A stretch of DNA of 15,858 bases from NCBI GenBank assembly GCA_016296565.1, contig JAEDJB010000032.1, positions 1-15,858 on the forward strand. Reading direction: 5' to 3'. The notes under the pieces were generated by a model, which made no database searches, had not been told where the DNA came from, and saw only the letters and a list, made by a program, of their open reading frames with translations. A program made the translations under genes and the position numbers. The stretch comes from Oscillospiraceae bacterium. GTDB taxonomy: Bacteria; Bacillota; Clostridia; Oscillospirales; Oscillospiraceae. Positions 7,360 through 13,297 of this stretch are shown piece by piece (the first letter of the stretch is position 1; each line of letters starts with the position of its first letter).

Positions 7360-8079
7360 ATGCTGGTTCACGGCGGATATGGAAATTATGGCATGGCTCT
7401 CGGCATTCTGATGCTGGATTCGAAATTTGCCCGGATTCCAGGGGATGTGGGCAACGCCACAACCTATGATTTCCCGGTTATGTTCAAGATCATAGACGGC
7501 GCAGGAGGCGACCGGGTCCTCAACGGGGACCCCACCCTGCTGGAGCCTTTCCTGCAGGGGGCAAAGGAGCTGGAGGCCGCTGGCTGCAAGGCCATCACCA
7601 CCAGCTGCGGTTTTCTGGCTGCCTTCCAGAAGGAGCTGGCGGCGGCGGTCAACGTGCCGGTCTTTACCTCCAGCCTGATGCAGGCAGACCTGGTGTCCAA
7701 AATGCTCAGACCCGACCAGAAGGTGGGCATCATCACCGCCAATGCTCAGGCGCTGGGGGAGAAGCACTTTGCGGGCGCAGGCATTGAGCATGTGCCCAAG
7801 GTGGTGATCGGCCTGGAGGAAACCTTCTTCCTGGACGCCTTTAACTCCCCTGACGGGAGCTACGACACGGACGATCTCCAGCGGGAGATGGAAAACCATG
7901 CGGAGAAGCTGGTGCGGGAGCACCCGGAGATCGGCGCGCTGGTCTTTGAGTGCACCAATATGCCGCCCTTCGCCGCTGCGGTACAGAAAAAGACCGGGCT
8001 GCCGGTGTTCGACTACACGACCCTGGCCAACTATGTTTACAGCGCGCTGATTCGCAAGCCGTTCCATGGCTTCCTGTGA
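7360..8079 (+). CDS. Aspartate/glutamate/hydantoin racemase-family protein
   Basis: The protein has 239 residues and belongs to the cofactor-independent Asp/Glu racemase superfamily. Two symmetry-related cysteines are present in typical contexts: Cys83 in TTSCGFL (81-87) and Cys198 in ECTNMPP (197-203). In the family these act as the acid/base pair. The N terminus (GILMLDSKFARIPGDVGNA, 15-33) matches a subgroup usually annotated only as racemase-family or hydantoin racemase-like. It could racemise or isomerise an amino acid, hydantoin or small dicarboxylate. Because it sits between a TRAP system and an amino-acid dehydrogenase, interconversion of amino-acid stereoisomers is the simplest inference. 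The start ATG 7360 has GAGG 7 bases upstream. An in-frame TTG at 7339 lacks a ribosome-binding site. An unused AGGAG lies at 7303-7307. Confidence 0.8.
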   Translation: MLVHGGYGNYGMALGILMLDSKFARIPGDVGNATTYDFPVMFKIIDGAGGDRVLNGDPTLLEPFLQGAKELEAAGCKAITTSCGFLAAFQKELAAAVNVPVFTSSLMQADLVSKMLRPDQKVGIITANAQALGEKHFAGAGIEHVPKVVIGLEETFFLDAFNSPDGSYDTDDLQREMENHAEKLVREHPEIGALVFECTNMPPFAAAVQKKTGLPVFDYTTLANYVYSALIRKPFHGFL

Positions 8080-8124
8080 CCGGGAGACCAGACGGAACGT
8101 CACTGGGGAAAAAGAGGTGTCAAA

Positions 8125-8436
8125 ATGGAACATTCTATGAGAGTCAAGCATCACCCGATTCTTGGCGAAGCAGAGGAAAGAAAAACCGTCACCATATATT
8201 TTGACGGGGAGCCCCTCCAGGCCTATGAGGGAGAACCCATTGCTGCCGCGCTGATCAGCGCCGGGCATCGGGCCTTCCGCACCACGCAGAAGGAACACAA
8301 GCCCCGGGGAATTTTTTGCGCCATCGGCCGCTGCACGGACTGCATGATGATCGTGGACGGCAAGCCCAATACCCGCACCTGCATCACCCTGGTTCGGGAC
8401 GGGATGAAGGTGGAGACCCAGCACGGGCTGGCGTAA
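8125..8436 (+). CDS. (2Fe-2S)-binding subunit of an HcnA-like amino-acid dehydrogenase
   Basis: This small protein of 103 residues has a plant-type ferredoxin fold as found in HcnA and the N terminus of sarcosine oxidase alpha. The cluster ligands are Cys65, Cys70, Cys73 and Cys86 (C-x4-C-x2-C-x12-C) within RGIFCAIGRCTDCMMIVDG and PNTRTC. Its role is electron transfer inside the multi-subunit flavin complex encoded by the next four genes. It starts at ATG 8125 after AGAGGTG and is followed after 14 bases by the FAD subunit. The family also covers opine oxidase and D-hydroxyproline dehydrogenase small subunits, so the substrate is not defined by this subunit. Confidence 0.85.
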   Translation: MEHSMRVKHHPILGEAEERKTVTIYFDGEPLQAYEGEPIAAALISAGHRAFRTTQKEHKPRGIFCAIGRCTDCMMIVDGKPNTRTCITLVRDGMKVETQHGLA

Positions 8437-8450
8437 AGGAGAGTGGAACC

Positions 8451-9578
8451 ATGAAAAAGTTTGAAACAGAGATCGCCATTATCGGCGCAGGCTCTGCCGG
8501 GCTCAGCGCTGCCATTCAGGCGGCCTCTGCCGGCGCCAAGGTGCTGGTCATTGACGAGAACAAACGGCCTGGTGGGCAGCTGTTCAAGCAGATCCACAAG
8601 TTTTTTGGTTCTCAGGAGCACAAAGCAGGGATTCGGGGCTATCAGATCGGCCAGGAGCTGCTCAGGCAGGTGGAGGAATCCGGGGCGGAAGTCATGCTGG
8701 ACTCCCTGGCCTACGGTCTGTTCCCCGATCTGCAGATGGGATTGATCCACCAGGGCAAGGCCGCCGTGGTGGAGGCGAAGAAATACATCATTGCGGCGGG
8801 GGCCAAGGAAAACTACCTGTCCTTTCCCGGCAGCACCCTGCCTGGCGTCATGGGAGCCGGCGCGGCCCAGACCATGATCAACATCAACCGGGTCCTCCCC
8901 GGGAAAAAGATTGTGATGGTGGGTTCCGGCAATGTGGGGCTTATTGTTTCCTACCAGCTGATGCAGGCTGGGGCGGAGGTGGTCTCCCTGGTGGAGGCAG
9001 CGGACAAAATCGGCGGCTATGCCGTCCACGCCGGCAAGATCCGGCGGGCGGGCGTTCCCATTTTGACCTCCACCACCATCAAGCGGATTCTGGGGGAGAC
9101 AGAGGTCACCGGCGTGGAGCTGGTGGATCTGGACAGCTCCTTTGGGGAGATCCCCGGCAGCGAGCGGATCATCGACTGCGACACCGTATGCCTGGCCGTG
9201 GGCCTGAACCCCATGACCGAGCTGGCCTGGATGGCAGGCTGTCAGTTTGAGTACCTGGCCCCCTTCGGCGGGCATGTACCCCTTCACGACGAGAACATGG
9301 AGACCACCGTTCCCGGGGTCTATGTGGCCGGGGATGTGACCGGTGTGGAGGAAGCCTCCACCGCCATGGAGGAGGGCAACCTGGCAGGAATTGCTGCGGC
9401 GGAAGCCCTGGGATACCTGACGCCGGCTGCCGCTGCGGAGAAGAAGCAGGCCGTATATAACCGCCTGGCCGTGCTGCGCTCCGGCCCCTTTGGGGAAGGG
9501 CGCAGACAGCTGAAGCAGAAGCAGCTGGCGGCTATGGAGACCTATAAAAAGAAGATGGGAGGCGCTGCAGTCCAATGA
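8451..9578 (+). CDS. FAD/NAD(P)-binding subunit of an HcnB/OoxA-like dehydrogenase
   Basis: This flavoprotein of 375 residues has the two-dinucleotide disulfide-reductase-like fold. The first Rossmann motif is GAGSAG (12-17), with Asp35-Glu36 at the end of the second strand. GGQLFKQ follows. The second nucleotide-binding motif is GSGNVG (158-163). The C-terminal FAD motif is VPGVYVAGDVTG (287-298). HcnB proteins often carry a fused BFD iron-sulfur domain. Here that domain is absent and is supplied as a separate gene downstream (10101-10382), as in archaeal dye-linked proline dehydrogenase-type complexes. It probably passes electrons between the substrate-oxidising DAO subunit and a carrier such as NAD(P) or ferredoxin. 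The start at 8451 has AAAGGAG (8435-8441). Its stop overlaps the next start by ATGA. Confidence 0.87.
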   Translation: MKKFETEIAIIGAGSAGLSAAIQAASAGAKVLVIDENKRPGGQLFKQIHKFFGSQEHKAGIRGYQIGQELLRQVEESGAEVMLDSLAYGLFPDLQMGLIHQGKAAVVEAKKYIIAAGAKENYLSFPGSTLPGVMGAGAAQTMININRVLPGKKIVMVGSGNVGLIVSYQLMQAGAEVVSLVEAADKIGGYAVHAGKIRRAGVPILTSTTIKRILGETEVTGVELVDLDSSFGEIPGSERIIDCDTVCLAVGLNPMTELAWMAGCQFEYLAPFGGHVPLHDENMETTVPGVYVAGDVTGVEEASTAMEEGNLAGIAAAEALGYLTPAAAAEKKQAVYNRLAVLRSGPFGEGRRQLKQKQLAAMETYKKKMGGAAVQ

Positions 9579-10084
9579 GAAAAGAAGGCTATTTGTATAC
9601 CGGAGTTCCCTCTGCCCAGGAACTGGCGAGCTTCCCGGGCAAGCCCTCGGAGGAGCGGATGCGCAAAGGCAGGGTGGCCGTGGTGGAGTGTCTGCAGGAG
9701 ATCCCCTGCAACCCCTGTGAGTCCTCCTGCAAGTTCGGCGCCATTCAGATCGGGGAGAACATCACGGCCCTGCCCTGTCTGGATGAGGAGGCCTGCACGG
9801 GCTGCGGGCTCTGCGTGGCCCAGTGCCCGGGGCTGGCAATCTTCATCGTCAACAAGGCCTACAGCGAAACCGAAGCTACGGTGGACTTCCCCTTCGAATA
9901 CCTGCCGCTGCCCGAAAAGGGAGACCTGGTGGATGCGGTGGACCGGGCGGGGCAGGTGGTCTGCCAGGGCCGGGTGGTCAAAGTGGTCAATATCCCGGCC
10001 AACGCCGGCACCAGCGTTGTCTCCTTGGCGATTCCCAAGGAATTTGCGGACGATGTGCGCAGCATGAAGCGCCTTGGGGAATAA
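9575..10084 (+). CDS. 4Fe-4S ferredoxin-type subunit of the dehydrogenase complex
   Basis: The protein has 169 residues. One cysteine group is CNPCESSC (45-52), with a nearby Cys39. The second is the canonical CTGCGLCVAQCPG (74-86), preceded by Cys68. There are enough ligands for one certain and probably two [4Fe-4S] clusters. The C-terminal half (about 95-165) is beta-rich without recognised motifs and may dock to the flavin subunits. It starts at ATG 9575 within an ATGA overlap with the FAD subunit gene, which argues for fixed stoichiometry in one complex. A two-cluster ferredoxin suggests electrons leave to a low-potential anaerobic acceptor; this is inference. Confidence 0.82.
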   Translation: MRKEGYLYTGVPSAQELASFPGKPSEERMRKGRVAVVECLQEIPCNPCESSCKFGAIQIGENITALPCLDEEACTGCGLCVAQCPGLAIFIVNKAYSETEATVDFPFEYLPLPEKGDLVDAVDRAGQVVCQGRVVKVVNIPANAGTSVVSLAIPKEFADDVRSMKRLGE

Positions 10085-10100
10085 GGAAGGAGTGAGCAGC

Positions 10101-10382
10101 ATGGCAAACGATGACAACCTGATTATCTGTCGTTGCGAAGAAGTGACAAAGGGAGAAATCCTGCAGGCCATTCGGGATGGTGCGCTTACTATAGACGGCA
10201 TCAAGAAGAGAACCCGGGCCGGCATGGGCCTGTGCCAGGGCAAGACCTGTCAGCGCCTTGTGGCGAAAATTCTTTCCGAAGCCACAGGAAAGCGCATGGA
10301 AGAGATCCTGCCGTCCACGTTCAGGGCGCCGGTCCGCCCGGTAGATCTGACGGCCTTTCTTGGGGGGGACAGCGATGAATAA
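10101..10382 (+). CDS. BFD-like [2Fe-2S] subunit of the dehydrogenase complex
   Basis: This protein of 93 residues is essentially a stand-alone BFD-like [2Fe-2S] domain. The ligands are Cys10 and Cys12 (IICRCEEV), then Cys45 and Cys50 in GLCQGKTC, the arrangement seen at the C terminus of HcnB, OoxA/NoxA-type and proline dehydrogenase alpha subunits. It provides the iron-sulfur centre missing from the separate FAD subunit. The start at ATG 10101 is set by AAGGAG seven bases upstream. Its last codons overlap the next gene by 8 bases (start at 10375). Confidence 0.85.
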   Translation: MANDDNLIICRCEEVTKGEILQAIRDGALTIDGIKKRTRAGMGLCQGKTCQRLVAKILSEATGKRMEEILPSTFRAPVRPVDLTAFLGGDSDE

Positions 10383-11541
10383 AAGCGATGTGATTGTGAT
10401 TGGGGCAGGCGCCGTGGGGTCTGCCAGCGCGTATTTTCTGGCCCGGGCAGGGAAAAAGGTGACAGTTCTGGAGAAAAAGGACTCCTGCATGGGAACCGGC
10501 GGCGCCACCGGCGGTTTGCTGTCCTGGTTTACCAAAAAGCCGGGGTATCATCTGGAGCTCTTTCTTCGCAGCAAGGTCCTTTTCCCCCAGCTGGCCGAGG
10601 AGCTGGAGGGGGATATTGGACTGCAATATGATGTTGGAACCCTGCAGATCATCGAGAACGAGCTGGAGTACGACCTGGTAAAGCAGAGCATGTTGCGGGA
10701 GGACATTCCCCAGGGCTTCCACCTGGAGATGCTGGACCACAAGCAGCTCCACGAATACGAGCCCTACATGGCAGACGACCTGACCAACGCGCTGCTGATT
10801 CCCGAGAGCGGCTACATTGACGTGTTCAAGTACATTTATGCCCTGGTGGCCAACGCCAAGCGGCTGGGGGCGGTGTTCCACAACGAGACCGAGGTCACGG
10901 GCTTCCTCCGGGAAGGGGACCGGGTGATCGGCGTGCACACCAACAAGGGAGATTTTTATGCGGACACCGTGGTGAACTGCTGCGGTACCTGGGGTGGAAA
11001 AATCGCCGCCATGCTGGGCTATGACACGCTGCCCATTAAGCCCCGCCGGGGACAGATCGTGGCCATGGAGCCCTGCGGTCCCCGGGTGATGCACATGATT
11101 ACCAGCTCCAGCTACCAGACGGTGAAGTTCCACCCTGAGCTCATTACCGACGAGACCATCAAGCGCACCGGCTACACCTTCGCGCTGGAGCAGAGCGAGG
11201 CAGGTACCATCCTCATCAATGGTACCCGGGAATTTGCGGATTTTGACAAGGGCATCACCTTTGACGGCATTCGCCTGATGATTCAGGGGGCAGCAAAGGT
11301 GTATCCCTGCCTGAAGGATATGAAGATCATGCGGATGTTCTCCGGCCTGCGGCCCTATACGCCGGATGGCCTGCCCATTGTGGGAAAGCTGGGGGACCTG
11401 GAGGGCTTTATCATGGCCTGCGGTCACGAGGGAGACGGCATCGCCCTTTCTCCCATCACCGGCAGCATTGTTGCGGATCTGGTCTGTCATGGACAGACTT
11501 CTTTCGATATCTCTCCTCTCTCTTCCCGGCGCTTCCTGTGA
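10375..11541 (+). CDS. DAO-type FAD-dependent amino-acid/opine dehydrogenase catalytic subunit
   Basis: This 388-residue protein of the D-amino-acid oxidase (glycine oxidase/HcnC/OoxB) fold binds FAD through GAGAVG (10-15) with Glu33 holding the ribose. The C-terminal signature GLRPYTPDGLPIVG (324-337) and ACGHEGDGIALSP (348-360) are intact. It should oxidise the C-N bond of a secondary or D-amino acid to an imine, passing electrons to the partner FAD and iron-sulfur subunits rather than to oxygen, as suits an anaerobe. Related complexes act on proline, D-hydroxyproline, sarcosine, glycine, octopine and nopaline. The sequence alone does not decide between them. GGGGGGGA precedes ATG 10375, which overlaps the upstream gene by 8 bases. 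It is the last gene before a terminator-like hairpin. Confidence 0.88.
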   Translation: MNKSDVIVIGAGAVGSASAYFLARAGKKVTVLEKKDSCMGTGGATGGLLSWFTKKPGYHLELFLRSKVLFPQLAEELEGDIGLQYDVGTLQIIENELEYDLVKQSMLREDIPQGFHLEMLDHKQLHEYEPYMADDLTNALLIPESGYIDVFKYIYALVANAKRLGAVFHNETEVTGFLREGDRVIGVHTNKGDFYADTVVNCCGTWGGKIAAMLGYDTLPIKPRRGQIVAMEPCGPRVMHMITSSSYQTVKFHPELITDETIKRTGYTFALEQSEAGTILINGTREFADFDKGITFDGIRLMIQGAAKVYPCLKDMKIMRMFSGLRPYTPDGLPIVGKLGDLEGFIMACGHEGDGIALSPITGSIVADLVCHGQTSFDISPLSSRRFL

Positions 11542-11557
11542 GGAGCGCCACTCTCTG

Positions 11558-11593
11558 GGCAGGCCGGAATTGCTCCGGCCTGCCTTATTTTTC
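11558..11593 (+). terminator. Intrinsic terminator after the DAO subunit gene
   Basis: GGCAGGCCGGA (11558-11568), loop ATTGC and TCCGGCCTGCC (11574-11584) form a perfect 11-base-pair stem followed by TTATTTTTC. Only 21 bases separate it from the next start codon and no promoter is visible between, so the opine dehydrogenase gene probably depends on read-through. Confidence 0.8.
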
Positions 11594-11614
11594 TGACACA
11601 GGAGGTCAATGACA

Positions 11615-12691
11615 ATGAAATCGTTACAGTATGCAGTGGTCGGCGCGGGAAACGGCGGAAAGCTCCTGGCGTCTCTGATTGCCTCCCGGGGTCACTCAGT
11701 GGCCCTGATGGACCGGGACCCGGCGGTGATCCGGGAGATCCAGTCCTGGGATGGAAATATCCAGGTGGTTGGCCGGGTGGAGTGCCAGGGGCAGATTCCT
11801 CTGGTGACCACGGATCTGGCCCGGGCGGTCTCCGGCGCGGAGATCATCATGGTGGTTACCACGGCGGACAGCCACTATGACCTGGCCTGCCAGATGGCGG
11901 AGTATGTGGAGGACGGGCAGGTGATCGTTCTCAACCCGGGGCAGACCGGCGGCCTGATGGAATTTTATAATACCCTCCACTCCCGGTCCGGGAAGGAGAT
12001 CGTGGTGGGCACGGTGCAGGATTTGATCTACGGCTGCCGGATGAAGGAGCCGGGGGTGGTCAACTGCATCGCGGCCAAAAAAGTGATGGACTTTATTACC
12101 TATCCGGTGGGGGAGACGGATCGGGTGGCCCGGCTGCTCGCCGACATTTTTCCCCAGCTGCGCCCGGCGAAGAGCATCCTTGCCATTGATTTTGACAACA
12201 TGAGCGCCATGATTCACCCGGCGCCCACCCTGGTGAACGCCGGCCGGACTGAGTGCGGTGAGGTCTTTACCTATTATGCGGAGGGCATCACCCCCTCTGT
12301 GGCCCGGCTGCTGGAGGCCATGGACGCGGAACGGGTGGCCGTGGGGGCAGCCTACGGGGTGAAGGTGACCAGCCTGATGGAGTGGCAGGCCGCGGCCTAT
12401 GATGTGACGGGGGAGAATCTGTATCAGGTTTTTCAGAACAATCCCTACTATCGTGCCGCTAAGTCGGAGAAAACCATCGACAACCGCTATGTGACGGAGG
12501 ATGTGCCCTGTGGTTTGGTTCCTCTGTGTGAATACGGCAGAGTTGCCGGGGTTCCCACCCCGGCGATGGACGCGGTGATTTCTTTGGCCAATGCCATGAT
12601 GGGGAAGGATTACCGGGCGTCCGGGCGAACCCTGGAAAAACTGGGTCTGGCAGGCTGCTCTGTGGAAGAGATCCGGAAGAAGCTGGGATAA
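11615..12691 (+). CDS. NAD(P)-dependent opine dehydrogenase-family protein
   Basis: This protein of 358 residues belongs to the octopine/nopaline/opine dehydrogenase family, which reductively joins an amino acid to an alpha-keto acid or performs the reverse oxidation. The N-terminal Rossmann domain has VVGAGNGGK (8-16) and acidic Asp33/Asp35 positions. NPGQTGG (107-113) is the conserved turn. The C-terminal helical domain contains MIHPAPTLVNAG (199-210) and TEDVP (294-298). His201 and Asp296 line up with the His-Asp catalytic pair described for the Arthrobacter carboxyethyl-norvaline dehydrogenase. ATG 11615 is chosen over ATG 11609 because AGGAGGT (11600-11606) is 8 rather than 2 bases away. 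It follows the oxidoreductase operon across a hairpin, so a link to opine-type metabolism is plausible. Confidence 0.85.
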   Translation: MKSLQYAVVGAGNGGKLLASLIASRGHSVALMDRDPAVIREIQSWDGNIQVVGRVECQGQIPLVTTDLARAVSGAEIIMVVTTADSHYDLACQMAEYVEDGQVIVLNPGQTGGLMEFYNTLHSRSGKEIVVGTVQDLIYGCRMKEPGVVNCIAAKKVMDFITYPVGETDRVARLLADIFPQLRPAKSILAIDFDNMSAMIHPAPTLVNAGRTECGEVFTYYAEGITPSVARLLEAMDAERVAVGAAYGVKVTSLMEWQAAAYDVTGENLYQVFQNNPYYRAAKSEKTIDNRYVTEDVPCGLVPLCEYGRVAGVPTPAMDAVISLANAMMGKDYRASGRTLEKLGLAGCSVEEIRKKLG

Positions 12692-12876
12692 TTTTCTCCT
12701 TGTTCCTTAAGGCCTTGCAGATGCTTCCAGGGCCTTCGCCGACTCCGGGTGCCAGACTTATGGCGCGCCCATCCGTTCCTCGGGGATTCCTGCGGCCCCT
12801 TATATTAAGGTACCTTATCACGGAAAGACAAATGTAATTAACGAGGTGGTTTTATAGGAAAAGATAAGGGGAGCTA
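12692..12876. other. Intergenic region with palindromes, no gene seen
   Basis: I see no credible gene or clear T-run terminator here. Related short palindromes occur: CCTTAAGG (12705-12712), CCTTA-TAT-TAAGG (12798-12810) and TAAGGTACCTTA (12806-12817). The last two overlap and could form alternative hairpins or binding sites upstream of the yezD promoter. Confidence 0.4.
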
Positions 12877-12905
12877 TTGACAAGGGGGCAAGGATATGCT
12901 ATTAT
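12877..12905 (+). promoter_or_regulatory. Consensus promoter of the yezD-like gene
   Basis: A perfect -35 TTGACA (12877-12882), a 17-base spacer and TATTAT (12900-12905) make this the strongest promoter in the window. Transcription should begin near 12912, giving a leader of about 145 bases before the start codon. Confidence 0.85.
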
Positions 12906-12911
12906 ACCCAC

Positions 12912-13025
12912 AAATAAGAAAGGTATATAGGTTTGACCGGGGAGTCCACCGCTTGCCGGCAGTGCTGACTATAGAGAGTAGAGGCGCGATCAGCAAAGGG
13001 AGCTTTTTGCTGACGCGCCCTTTTT
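12912..13025 (+). promoter_or_regulatory. Transcription-attenuation leader upstream of the yezD-like gene
   Basis: The leader ends in an intrinsic terminator: GGCGCG (12983-12988), a bulged A, TCAGCAAA (12990-12997), an 8-base loop, TTTGCTGA (13006-13013), CGCGCC (13014-13019), then C and five T. TGCTGA at 12963-12968 can pair with TCAGCA at 12990-12995, which would break the terminator. The same TGCTGA is inside an upstream hairpin (AGTC 12943-12946 with GACT 12967-12970; CAC 12947-12949 with GTG 12962-12964). The three mutually exclusive pairings are the usual logic of a riboswitch or protein- or tRNA-controlled attenuator. I did not recognise a SAM (S-box) core or the T-box GGGTGGNACCGCG sequence, so the ligand is unknown. 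Confidence 0.65.
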
Positions 13026-13057
13026 GTGACAAACCGCTGGAGGGGGGAACGCGTTTT

Positions 13058-13231
13058 ATGGGAGAGGAGAAAAAGCTGGACAAAGGCAGGCAGGCGATCA
13101 CCCAGGAGCAGCTGCTGCAGATCCAGACGCTGGCGGAGACCATTCGCTACGGGTCCATCACCCTGGTATTTCAGGATGGAATTTTGATCCAGATCGACAA
13201 AAACGAAAAAATACGGATACCCAAGCCATGA
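13058..13231 (+). CDS. yezD: YezD-family small protein (DUF2292)
   Basis: This protein of 57 residues has a charged N terminus (about 1-14) and a compact C-terminal domain. The stretch YGSITLVFQDGILIQIDKNE (about 32-51) is the hallmark of YezD/DUF2292 proteins. The biochemical role is not known to me. Members commonly sit with sulfur-assimilation genes in Firmicutes. The start at 13058 is set by GGAGGGGGG (13039-13047) and by the family N terminus. The reading frame is open back to 12896, but that part overlaps the promoter and the leader terminator. It converges on the serine acetyltransferase/cysteine desulfurase operon and shares a terminator with it, consistent with a sulfur role. Confidence 0.82.
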   Translation: MGEEKKLDKGRQAITQEQLLQIQTLAETIRYGSITLVFQDGILIQIDKNEKIRIPKP

Positions 13232-13240
13232 CCTTGCCAA

Positions 13241-13293
13241 ACAGACGGAAGCCCCCGCGCAGAGCAAACCCTCTGCGCGGGGGCTTTGTCTGT
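13241..13293. terminator. Bidirectional terminator between yezD and cysE
   Basis: A 16-base-pair GC-rich stem (13249-13264 with 13271-13286) has a 6-base loop, extended outward by ACAGAC (13241-13246) pairing with GTCTGT (13288-13293). Symmetric A and T flanks allow it to stop transcription from both converging genes. Confidence 0.88.
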
Positions 13294-13297
13294 TCTA

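Noticed and set aside
8125..11541. Hydrogen cyanide synthase (hcnABC)
   Set aside because: The subunits are homologous, but the split five-gene layout and the TRAP/racemase/opine dehydrogenase context fit amino-acid or opine oxidation better.
12912..13025. T-box leader for tRNA-Cys
   Set aside because: A TGC triplet is present near 12963, but no GGGTGGNACCGCG-type T-box sequence or recognisable Stem I motifs were found.
12912..13025. SAM (S-box) riboswitch
   Set aside because: The conserved AGAGNGG...GGGA...GGCCC core is absent from the leader.
12896..13057. N-terminal extension of the yezD-like gene from ATG 12896
   Set aside because: The ATG lies within the promoter spacer, the extension runs through a clear intrinsic terminator, and it is unlike the family. 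ATG 13058 has a strong ribosome-binding site.
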